A DNA stretch of 64,000 bases, taken from contig CM060125.1 in assembly GCA_030522415.1 (NCBI GenBank), positions 29,761,167 through 29,825,166 on the forward strand, written 5' to 3'. The position numbers and the translations under genes are program-made. The stretch comes from Channallabes apus (taxonomy: Eukaryota; Chordata; Actinopteri; Siluriformes; Clariidae). Position 1 is the stretch's first letter. Every line of letters begins with the position of its first letter. This document shows, in pieces, positions 48,300-61,656 of this stretch. The notes under the pieces were generated by a model. It worked only from the letters and a program-made list of their open reading frames with translations. It did no database searches and was not told the origin of the DNA.

Positions 48300-49873
48300 C
48301 TGGTTGTGAACATAAAAATAAAAAGGAAGAAATGAAATGTCATAGACCTTAGAAATGAAATGTTCGACACTTAGCGTTTATTACACGCGGACGATGAGAC
48401 GAACGATCTAGCGGCTGAAGGCTCGACGGATTTTCCAGACTATAGATGCTTCCAGAATATCAAATACAGTATAAACCCATTTCCCTGTACGTCCTGTCTG
48501 ATTCGGGACCGAGACAATCAACATCACGATGTCTCACTGGACATTAATGTACGTAATGTTTGGTACAAAAACTACAACCAGTGTTGTTAAAAAAAGGAAA
48601 AAGACTTAACTTGCTCATATAAACTTAAAATAATATAAACTTTTTATTTGACTGATTTAGTCGAATGATTTTTTTACATTTTCCGCCTGCGTCATAATTC
48701 CTCAAGCGACTTTATAAACTTGTTAAGCGTCAGACGGAACGCTGGTACGATATCAATCCTGTAACATCACGATACGTTTTCATGCGATACGATATTGTAG
48801 CTACGACAAATCATCAAACATCCTTTTTTAAAGCTACAGCAATGTTTCATGTGATTCTTTATTACAGTTCTGTGTTCCACTTTTTTTCTGTTTATTGTTA
48901 AAGTTTTATGATCACTTTAATACTTCATTTAGAAACTGGTGACTGTTATATTTCTGGGAATTTTTTCCTTCTCACTTTAATAGGGAAAATAAACCACTAA
49001 CCTCAATAAAACTCATTTTTTATTTTAGACGTAATTACTTAAACTGCGCTAAAATTAAAGTCATTGCTTACGGCTAAGATTTAGTTTCCCCACTTACGAC
49101 AATGTTGTTTCTTTAAACGAAAAAAAGGCACAAATTGCTGCGACCAGACGGCAAAATGAAACATCTAGTGAAAAAGATTATAGAAGCCCATTTCTAGACA
49201 CATTTTTACTACGCTGACAAGCATAAAATAAAGATTTGAAATCTTTAAGAAAAAATGCTTAAAACAAGCAAAACTTTCTACTTAATAGAGTAAGAAATAA
49301 AAAAAAAAAAAGTAAAATTTGTCTGAACATAGGCTCAATAATTTTAGATTTTCTTTGCTTTAATCTTACACTACGAACTTGTTTTATACACAATTATTAT
49401 TTGACTAGAGTCAAGATATTTTTCACTTTTTTTCATTGTAGTTCGGAGAACAACCGAGTGCTTTATATTCATAGTGAACAGAAATAACATTAAAATTATA
49501 GTCATTCCAATTATTTTAAATCCTGTTTGTGATAAAAATAAACGATGAATAATCACAAATAAAAGTAGCGGAGTCGTATCGCCCGGCCCGTGTGGTTCGT
49601 TTTAACGGTACGTTTATGTTTAAGACACGATGGTAACGACAGGTTAACGTAAAGTCCATGACATAAACACGACTTTGCTGTGCATTTGCACATGAACCAG
49701 AGGAATAAACGCATCGTATAGTCTGGAAAACGTATTCTGCACGTTCCCGAGCTGCCGTTTCTGGATTCCCCTTCGACCGCGTTCCCGTACAGACGGGTCC
49801 TGTTTGACTTTACATTAATAATGGCGCGAGTGTAAACAGAAAGAGGAGGGTGTGAAGAATCAGACGGTTTTGC
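48300..49873 (-). other. jag2: probable jag2 3' UTR (extent uncertain)
   Basis: AT-rich sequence without a convincing ORF follows the stop. Minus-strand AATAAA hexamers lie at 49019-49024 and 48858-48863, so a 3' UTR of about 0.85-1.0 kb is plausible, but other hexamers exist further on. The start coordinate is arbitrary; only transcript data would fix the cleavage site. Confidence 0.35.
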
Positions 49874-50328
49874 TCATAGGTAGCGATCGGCGACTCGCTC
49901 GCTCCGGTTCAGGTCTCTACACCGGTTGTCTTTGTCGCTGTATTGCGTCCTTAAAGGATGTGTCTGAGCCGCGCTGCAAACCGCGTACACTCCCTCCCCT
50001 TTAGTGTACTTTAAGGAAGGACACTTGTCCACCACCAGCCCCGGGCCGCCTTCTTCCTCCCCGTCGTCCTCGTCCTCCTCGACGTCCGCGTCCTGTTTCT
50101 CCGCCCCGTCTCCGATCCTGTCCAGCGGATACATCACGCTCTTCCTGTCCTCTCCGTAAGACGGACGGATGCTCAGAAGCGCCCCCCGCTGGTTATTGAT
50201 GCTCTCCTCCACTGGCGCGTTGATGCGACCTCTTGCGTTCCTGCGCTTGAGGAAACAGCAGACACACACCACCGTGCAGGAGATCCACAACACGGAGAAC
50301 AGCGTGCACAGCAGCGGGACCAGGTAAT
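49874..50328 (-). CDS. jag2: jag2 last coding exon: transmembrane helix and cytoplasmic tail
   Basis: The acceptor is CCCTTTGTAG. The exon encodes (D)[14 protein letters not shown], about 24 hydrophobic residues, then a KRR stop-transfer and a 124-residue cytoplasmic tail. The tail contains EESINNQ (JAG2-like), an acidic stretch [14 protein letters not shown], several lysines that could serve Mind-bomb ubiquitination (inference), and the end SERVADRYL before TGA at 49874-49876. This terminus lacks the EYIV PDZ ligand of JAG1 and differs from the recalled mammalian JAG2 end. The acceptor tract is an uninterrupted (CT)n repeat, 50339-50378. Confidence 0.95.
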
Positions 50329-50344
50329 CTACAAAGGGACAGAG

Positions 50345-50380
<36 letters not shown>

Positions 50381-51280
50381 GCGTGTGAGCGGTTTCACAG
50401 GCGTCCTGCGCTCGCATTTCCCACAATTCAGTTGAATGGACCAGACTTACACTAAAGTTTATATAAACACGATGAACAAATATGATGAGATTCACACAAC
50501 GCTCCGTGTTTAATATCTGACGACCAGTATACCGCTACGCCGCGCGAGGAATTCACGCTAGTTACCCTTCCTTCCTCATCCTCAGCTATAATATTCAGTA
50601 AACAGGCCTCGTGACGGTGATGAGACGGAGAGTTTAACAACATTTCAGATCCCCGAAGGAATAAAAATCCGCTGCTACTCACCCAGCGATGGGGGGGTGA
50701 CCTGCGTTTCAACTTTGACCTCCCGGATGGCCAGCAGCAGCGTGCTGTTGTGGCGTTTGGAGAGGATGCTGATGACGGAGCTGACTACTTCCTGTATGTC
50801 TGCGTGACCCTCAGATGCAGCGCTCTGTTCAAATGACTAGAGACAGAGCGAGAGAGAGAGAGAGACAGGGAGGACATGTCCATTACCTACTGTAAACATA
50901 TACACCAACTCAGGGGCGATTACAGCCAGACTACAGCGGGTTTTAACGCGGAGACCGTTTCTCCGTTAAACCCTGAGCTCCTGCTCAAAGTAAGGTTTCT
51001 GCAATTCTAAAAATACGCGGCTTAAAGCGATAAACAGCTGCCGCGTGATGAAACCGAGCCGACGGTGGAGACGAAGCGCTCGCAAACAAGACCCTGTTAT
51101 GAAAGACCGCAGGCCGCAACCGTTTCCTGGAAAACTCCACAAAAACAAATAAATAAATAAAGACATTAGAGCGTGTGAGGATGTTTATTCTGACCATTAA
51201 AGGGTCACAGCGGTGGAGCGGCGGCAGGAGCGGCATTGTTTCAAACAGTCACGCTGCAATGGCCTGAAGTGACTTCAGAC

Positions 51281-51315
<35 letters not shown>

Positions 51316-51398
51316 AGATAGAGGAGATTGATTAGCCCTGGGGGTGGATATGGTTAATGTTTTAGAGGTAAACAGGGTATAGAATGATCAAACAATCC

Positions 51399-51449
<51 letters not shown>

Positions 51450-51537
51450 GTCTTTTTTACAAGCACTCTCTGGCAGCCGTTTAAAACTTTAAACAAAGAT
51501 TAAACTGGGCTTTTTTAAACATATTTAAACAGTGAAG

Positions 51538-51568
<31 letters not shown>

Positions 51569-51678
51569 TAATATTTAATCCCAAACACTGACGCTAGTAA
51601 ACTGGACTCAGTCGTAAACGTGGTGATGTAATGGTCTGAGATTCGAGATGTTTTACTTGGAATAAATTTGTTATAATT

Positions 51679-51724
<46 letters not shown>

Positions 51725-53603
51725 CTGAGAGAATCTTAACTAATGTTTAAGGAACAAATACAGTTTTATTTAGTTTAAAAAAAAAAAAAAAAAACATCCT
51801 CACCATGGCGACCTCCACGGCGTTGCTGCTCGACTGTGATTGGTCACAGAGAATAAAGAGGGTGTGGTCTTGAGCGAGGGTTCGTGTGATTGGGAGATAT
51901 CTGAGTTCGGAACAGATGCTATCGACAGTGGTTCCCTGTGACACACACACACACAGGTTACATTACTGTATATATGGTATTGTACAGTATATTTGTTTTC
52001 TCTCACCGTACAGCGGTACCTCAGCATACGAACGCTCCGCCTTAAAAACTGACATTTTGCAAGAAATTTAAGTGAGTTTACAGATTTATTTATTTTCTTT
52101 TGCATTTTCTGCAAGATTTAGTGAAGACGCAGCACAAGAATGTTAACAAGGACGGTAGCAAGAAGAAAACGGAGCCGCTTTCAGTTTGGTTTTTAAAGCA
52201 GACGGTGCCGAGAGAAATCATAAATTAAGGTTAGGTGAGGTTTAATGTCTATTTATTTCATATTTTACTTCATTTATGTGTCTTTTCTAAATGTTTTGAT
52301 TGTTTCTATATGCAAAAATATGATTATAGTGTTGGAAATTGTTAATATTGGTAATACTTTTGGGTGGCTGGAACGGATTATCTGCATTTACATTATTTCA
52401 TATTGGAAAATGCGTTTCACAATACGAAATTTCTCCTCCGGAGCGGATTACATTCGTCTGCTGAGGTGCCCGTGTACTTTCATTTTAACTCCTGAAACAT
52501 TTTTAAAACATGATGCGCTTTTCAATTTCTAGCAGAAATATTTTGTATATATAAAGATATTATAAACCAGTATGAAGGCCATTCTTACCGGCGGCACGCT
52601 GTCTGTATCGAACACGAGGGTGACGCGCGCACACTCACTGTCTGCGTAGCTGCTGTTGGGTCGACATCCGGTGCTGATCGGTGGAGGATTGGGATGAGAA
52701 CAGACGCCCCACGGCTGGCACGGTGGGCGGAGACAAAACAGGAAGTGATGCGGTGTGCACTCCTGCCCGCCAGCACACTGAGGATGGTGGGAGTCGAGCA
52801 GACAGGGCCGCCCGCCGCAGTGAACCTGAGCGAGTGACGGGAAGACGTTTTTATTCTTAAAATAATTTTTATTAATGATGAACTTCAAGAGTTTCATAAA
52901 TCTGCATCAAAGGCGCTCTTACTTTAGTGCACTTGATATTTCCGTTGGCGCACTGACAGCCGTTACAGTCGTCGTCCCAGCGGGAGCCGTGAGGAACGGA
53001 CACGCCCGAGTGCTGACACGCCTTCCCGACACCCATAACTACAGCGAGACACAAACAGAAATATCTTAATTAGGTCTTAATCACCCAAAGTATTAACGCT
53101 TCTTATTAAACCTAATCACCTGCAGCAAACTGTCCATCAACAGTCAGACAGCTTTACTGAACTTCGACACTTTAAGAATTGATGAATTAACGTCTTTAAG
53201 AACGTGAACACGTGAGCAGGTTTATTAGTAATAATGCTTTATAATAATGTTGTCTCTCCTCGCGGTACTCACACTCCTGACAGCGGGATCCGGTTCGGCC
53301 CACGGGACACACACACCGATAACCGTCGATCTCGTCCACACACGTGGCCCCGTACGTGCAGGGAGACGACTGACACTCGTCCACGTCTGGCGAAAAGACA
53401 GAAAGACAGGAAACATGTGCATGTGCAGCTGGGGGAACCGAGACATTACGGTAAAAATAATAAATAATAGATTTATAGTCATTTACATTTATTTACATGA
53501 TTCCAAGTCATTATTTTTGTCATTAATTATCATTAGACTTAAAGGCCATTTTTATACAACATTCACTTTTATTTATTTATTTATTTATTTCAAATGGATC
53601 TCT

Positions 53604-53658
<55 letters not shown>

Positions 53659-56600
53659 ACTCATACAAAACATAAGGGGGAAAAACTAATTTCATTTACT
53701 TTTAACACTTTAATTAATGTTCTGCCTGGTGTGACTTCATTCCAAGAAAAAAAAACAAAAAAAGTAAAAAGGGGGCGGAGTCTCCACAGCTCCTCCTCCT
53801 AGTTTTTTGGGTTTGTTTCAGATGAAAAACTGACAGACATCATTTAGAAGAACTTCTAAGACTTCATAACCTTATTATGAAGTATAATATTAAATAAAAT
53901 TTTATTTGCGCAGCACTTTTAACAATTGACATTGTCGCAAAGCAGCTTTACACAACAAAAGAATGATTCAGGTTTGTTGGAAATGTGAATGTGTAAAGTA
54001 TGAATCAAAATAATACACAGACACAATAAGTGGGATCTTTAATCTCACAGAGTGGACCTTGAAAATCTTATCATTTGTTTTAATTATTCTTTATATTTTT
54101 TTTACATTATTTATATTTTAATAATATGAAAAATAAATGTAATATAAATATATTATAATATTTTATTTATTTTTGTTATTAATTGCTTCATTTATTATTT
54201 ATCTTTTCCCCTATATTTATACTTTGACTTAACAATTCTCAAATACTAGATATCATATTATGAAAATAAAATATATACAATTTTCCAATATATTTTTTTA
54301 AGAATGTACTTATATAAATATTTATTTCATGCATTTGCTGTGAGATTATTTGGATTATCCAAAGACATTTCTGATAACTGATAATTTACCAGGGGTACCA
54401 TTAATTTTGAAACTGTCCTTTTTGTCTTGTTTTAATTGTCATTCCAAATGCAAATTGCAAAAATTTTGCATCATTATTTTATGTCTACTAACATTTACTG
54501 ATCATAAAAAAACTAAATAAAATTATCTGTACACCTAGGGTGCCAATAATTCTGCAGCTGAGTGTAAACACTGACATTGTTGTCATTCGGCTTGTTTTTT
54601 GTTTGATATTCAGATGTACATTTTGCTTAATGTAATTAGATCAAACATTCCACTCCTATGTGGGAAAATATTTTAATCTAAAACTATATATATATATATA
54701 TATATATATAAAGAAAATATATACAGTATATAAAAAAATATCTAAAATATATAAAATAATGTTTATAATGCGCTCACTGATGCGACAGTCAGGGCCGGCG
54801 AACCCGGGGGCGCACTGACACCGGAACCAGTTCACTCCGTCCACACACTCGCCTCCGTTATAGCTGCACAGGGAAAAGTAAAACAGTCATTACACACACA
54901 CACATGAAGAGAGATATGCTCTGGAATAGATCTTGAACATTTTATTTTACAAATCTTACCATGGGTGAGGATTACAGTCATCCACATCTATACAAAAGAT
55001 CAAAAGACACAAATTAATTAAATGCTTACACATTAAAGGCTTAAACTGACACTCGACACACAACCTCAAGCGATTGCAACATTTGCATTTAGGTCATGAA
55101 CATGTGTGTGCGTCGCCTTACTCGCAGTACAGGTCGGCCCCTCCCACCCATCCTTGCAGATGCAGGTGAAGGCCACGCCCTTTTCAACGCATGTTCCCCC
55201 GTTAGCACACGGCTGAGAGTCGCAAGTGCTGTTCGTCACTGTCGAGACAAAAAAAAAAAAAAAAAAAGACAGAGTTAGTTTAATGTTCAACCTGTTAGTG
55301 TTACCATGCGGCTGGCACTAGGACCCTGAAGCTCACCTGAGTTACAGGTGCTGCCTCCGAAACCAGGGGGACACACACAGCGGTACGAGTCTCCGTGATC
55401 AAAGCAGGTTCCGCCGTTCAAACACGTCGTGGAGTCACACTGACTCTCTCCTGTCATACACACACACACACACACACTCAGGTTTATTATATGTGCATAT
55501 CTACACATACATGACAATATACACAGATCTGAGCAAAAGTCTCACACACACACACACACTTACGGGACTGACAGGTCTTGCCCTTCCAGTTGTTGCTGCA
55601 GTGGCAGTAAAAGTCGTTGTGCAGGTCGACACACAGAGCCCCGTTCAGACACGGCTCAGACACACACTCGTTTACCTCTGCACACAGAAACGAGGGATCG
55701 AGGAGACGGATTACTTAAAGGAGAAAAAAACAAGAAGATATAAAATAAAAAGAAAAGCTGAGTGGAGAGGAATACAGGAGAGTAAAGAAGAGGAGGAGGG
55801 ATAAGGAGAGGTAAGAGGATAAGAAGATAGGAAATTAGAAAAAAGAGGAAAGAGAGGAGAAGAGAAGGTGAGAGGAGGAGATGAGAGGAGATGAGAAGAG
55901 GTGAGATGAGGTGAGATGAGGTGAGACTGACCGCGGTCACAGAGTCGACCCTCCCAGCCGTTACGGCACAGACAGCTGAACGTGTTAATGCCGTCTAAAC
56001 ACGTTCCCCCGTTCTCACACAGAGACGCAGCGCAGTCGTTAACATCTGCACAGAGACACAACGTTAACACGACATCTACACAACACACACCCACACACTA
56101 ACACGACATCTACACAACACACACCCACACACTAACACAACACACACCCACACACTAACACAACACACACCCACACACTAACACGACATCTACACAACAC
56201 ACACTAACACACTAACACGACATCTACACAACACACACAACACACACTAACACGACATCTACACAACACACACCCACACACTAACACAACATCTACACAA
56301 CACACACCCACACACTAACATGACATCTACACAACACACACCCACACACTAACACAACACACACCCACACACTAACACGACATCTACACAACACACACTA
56401 ACACACTAACACGACATCTACACAACACACACCCACACACTAACACGACATCTACACAACACACACCCACACACTAACACGACATCTACACAACACACAC
56501 CCACACACTAACACGACATCTACACAACACACACCCACACACTAACACACTAACACAACATCTACACAACACACACCCACACACTAACACGACATCTACA

Positions 56601-59600
56601 CAACACACACACCCACACACTAACACGACATCTACACAACACACACCAACACACTAACACAACATCTACACAACACACACCCACACACTAACACGACATC
56701 TACACAACACACACCCACACACTAACACAACATCTACACAACACACACCCACACACTAACACAACATCTACACAACACACACCCACACACTTACACGACA
56801 TCTACACAACACACACCAACACACTAACACAACATCTACACAACACACACCAACACACTAACACGACATCTACACAACACACACCCACACACTAACACAA
56901 CATCTACACAACACACACCCACACACTAACAACATCTACACAACACACACCCACACACTAACACAACACACACCCACACACTAACACGACATCTACACAA
57001 CACACACCAACACACTAACACAACATCTACACAACACACATCCACACACTAACACAACATCTACACAACACACATCCACACACTAACACAACATCTACAC
57101 AACACACACCCACACACTAACACAACATCTACACAACACACACCCACACACTAACAACATCTACACAACACACACCCACACACTAACACAACACACACCC
57201 ACACACTAACACGACATCTACACAACACACACCCACACACTAACACGACATCTACACAACACACACCCACACACTAACACGACATCTACACAACACACAC
57301 CCACACACTAACACGACATCTACACAACACACACCAACACACTAACACGACATCTACACAACACACGACACACACTAACACACTAACACAACATCTACAC
57401 AACACACACCCACACACTAACACGACATCTACACAACACACACCCACACACTAACACAACATCTACACAACACACACCCACACACTAACACAACATCTAC
57501 ACAACACACACCCACACACTAACACAACATCTACACAACACACACCCACACACTAACACAACACACACCCACACACTGACACGACATCTACACAACACAC
57601 ACCCACACACTAACACAACATCTACACAACACACACCCACACACTAACACGACATCTACACAACACACACCCACACACTAACACAACATCTACACAACAC
57701 ACGACACACACTAACACGACATCTACACAACACACACCCACACACTAACACATCTACACAACACACACCCACACACTAACACGACATCTACACAACACAC
57801 ACCAACACACTAACACAACATCTACACAACACACACCCACACACTAACACGACATCTACACAACACACACCCACACACTAACACGACATCTACACAACAC
57901 ACACCCACACACTAACACGACATCTACACAACACACACCCACACACTAACACAACATCTACACAACACACGACACACACTAACACGACATCTACACAACA
58001 CACACCCACACACTAACACGACATCTACACAACACACACTAACACACTAACACAACATCTACACAACACACACGACACACACTAACACGACATCTACACA
58101 ACACACACTAACACACTAACACGACATCTACACAACACACACTAACACACTAACACGACATCTACACAACACACACCCACACACTAACACGACATCTACA
58201 CAACACACACCCACACACTAACACGACATCTACACAACACACACCCACACACTAACACGACATCTACACAACACACACCAACACACTAACACGACATCTA
58301 CACAACACACACCCACACACTAACACAACATCTACACAACACACACCCACACACTAACACGACATCTACACAACACACACCCACACACTAACACGACATC
58401 TACACAACACACACCCACACACTAACACACTAACACAACATCTACACAACACACACCCACACACTAACACGACATCTACACAACACACACACCCACACAC
58501 TAACACGACATCTACACAACACACACCAACACACTAACACAACATCTACACAACACACACCCACACACTAACACGACATCTACACAACACACACCCACAC
58601 ACTAACACAACATCTACACAACACACACCCACACACTAACACAACATCTACACAACACACACCCACACACTAACACGACATCTACACAACACACACCAAC
58701 ACACTAACACAACATCTACACAACACACACCAACACACTAACACGACATCTACACAACACACACCCACACACTAACACAACATCTACACAACACACACCC
58801 ACACACTAACAACATCTACACAACACACACCCACACACTAACACAACACACACCCACACACTGACACGACATCTACACAACACACACCCACACACTAACA
58901 CAACACACACCCACACACTAACACGACATCTACACAACACACACCAACACACTAACACAACATCTACACAACACACATCCACACACTAACACAACATCTA
59001 CACAACACACATCCACACACTAACACAACATCTACACAACACACACCCACACACTAACACAACATCTACACAACACACACCCACACACTAACAACATCTA
59101 CACAACACACACCCACACACTAACACAACACACACCCACACACTAACACGACATCTACACAACACACACCCACACACTAACACGACATCTACACAACACA
59201 CACCCACACACTAACACGACATCTACACAACACACACCCACACACTAACACGACATCTACACAACACACACCAACACACTAACACGACATCTACACAACA
59301 CACGACACACACTAACACACTAACACAACATCTACACAACACACACCCACACACTAACACGACATCTACACAACACACACCCACACACTAACACAACATC
59401 TACACAACACACACCCACACACTAACACAACATCTACACAACACACACCCACACACTAACACAACACACACCCACACACTGACACGACATCTACACAACA
59501 CACACCCACACACTAACACAACATCTACACAACACACACCCACACACTAACACGACATCTACACAACACACACCCACACACTAACACAACATCTACACAA

Positions 59601-60492
59601 CACACGACACACACTAACACGACATCTACACAACACACACCCACACACTAACACATCTACACAACACACACCCACACACTAACACGACATCTACACAACA
59701 CACACCAACACACTAACACAACATCTACACAACACACACTAACACACTAACACGACATCTACACAACACACACCCACACACTAACACGACATCTACACAA
59801 CACACACCCACACACTAACACGACATCTACACAACACACACCAACACACTAACACAACATCTACACAACACACACGACACACACTAACACGACATCTACA
59901 CAACACACACTAACACACTAACACGACATCTACACAACACACACTAACACACTAACACGACATCTACACAACACACACCCACACACTAACACGACATCTA
60001 CACAACACACACCCACACACTAACACGACATCTACACAACACACACCAACACACTAACACGACATCTACACAACACACACCCACACACTAACACAACATC
60101 TACACAACACACACCCACACACTAACACACTAACACGACATCTACACAACACACACTAACACACTAACACAACATCTACACAACACACACCCACACACTA
60201 ACACAACATCTACACAACACACACCCACACACTAACACACTAACACGACATCTACACAACACACACCCACACACTAACACACTAACACGACATCTACACA
60301 ACACACACTAACACACTAACACATCTACACAACACACACCCACACACTAACACGACATCTACACAACATCTACACAACACACACCAACATGACATCTACA
60401 CAACACACACCCACACACTAACACAACATCTACACAACACACGACACACACTAACACGACATCTACACAACACACACCCACACACTAACACG

Positions 60493-60534
<42 letters not shown>

Positions 60535-61617
60535 GTGTGTGTGTGTGTCCGAGACTCACTCTCGTGGCAGTACGCCCCGGTGAACCCCGGCACACAGGCG
60601 CAGGTGAAGTTGCCGCCTGATTGGCTGGTGCAGCGACCATGTGGCCCGCAGACGTTGGATGAAATGTGCCACGCCCCTTCCTGGGTGGAGCGGTTCGTTA
60701 CGGAGATGGTGCAGCTGTCAATCACTAGGATGGAAACACGGCAGAGGATAAACGCGGATTCTTCTCCGATAATGGAGGCATAAATGAAGACCGTTTTGTA
60801 TTTTTCTATCCGTTTATCTGACCTTGAAGATTAGAACTAGTTAGTAATTAATTACTGATTATTCACACTTAATTAATGAGCTCATAAGAGAAACAAATCA
60901 TCTGCTTGTCACATGACAAAGAAATATCACCATGTTAATGAGAAGTTATAGCTTGATGTCTGAGTGTTATAAAACACTGACACTGGAGACTCCTTCCATA
61001 AGCCGTGTGACTCCGGTCCGGGTGAGGCGGGCGTGGCATGAGGTCTCACCTTGGCACGAGCTGGTCTTGCAGTGGTCCGTCATCTCTGCGCAGGTTCCGC
61101 CCTCATAACCGTCAGTGCACTCGCAGTAGAACCCCGAGCGCAGGGCGTGGCACTGAGCTTTATTCACACACGGGTCGGGAACACACGGGTCCTCCTGCAC
61201 CTGCGCCGAGACACCAACAGGTAAAGTCAGACGCAAAGGAAGAACTGACGGAGATTTAATACAAGAAAAAGATTCATTAAAATAATAAAAGAAAGAGAGT
61301 GAAAGAGGAGGTGAGACGGAGTGAGGGACGAGGAGTGTGGAAAAGAAGGAAAAAAAGAGTGAGAGATGGAAAGAGAGATGGAAAGAGGAGGAGAGCGTGG
61401 AAAATAGGAAATGCAGAACAGGGAGCATGAAAGGAGAAAAGAGACAAAACAAAACAAATGAAGAGTGAGAGAAAGTGAAAGAGAGGAAGAGAGGAGGAGA
61501 GTAAAAAAGAAAAATAGAAAGATTCAGTGAATGGATGGAGCGAGTTAAAGAGGAAAAGAGCGAGAGAAAGAGAAAACGTAAAATATCGAAATGGAAACAG
61601 TGGCAAAGGAGGAGAGT

Positions 61618-61656
<39 letters not shown>

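Noticed and set aside
56064..60496. Regular repeat array resembling a CRISPR
   Set aside because: Units are contiguous without unique spacers, vary continuously and lie in an intron of a vertebrate gene; this is a minisatellite.
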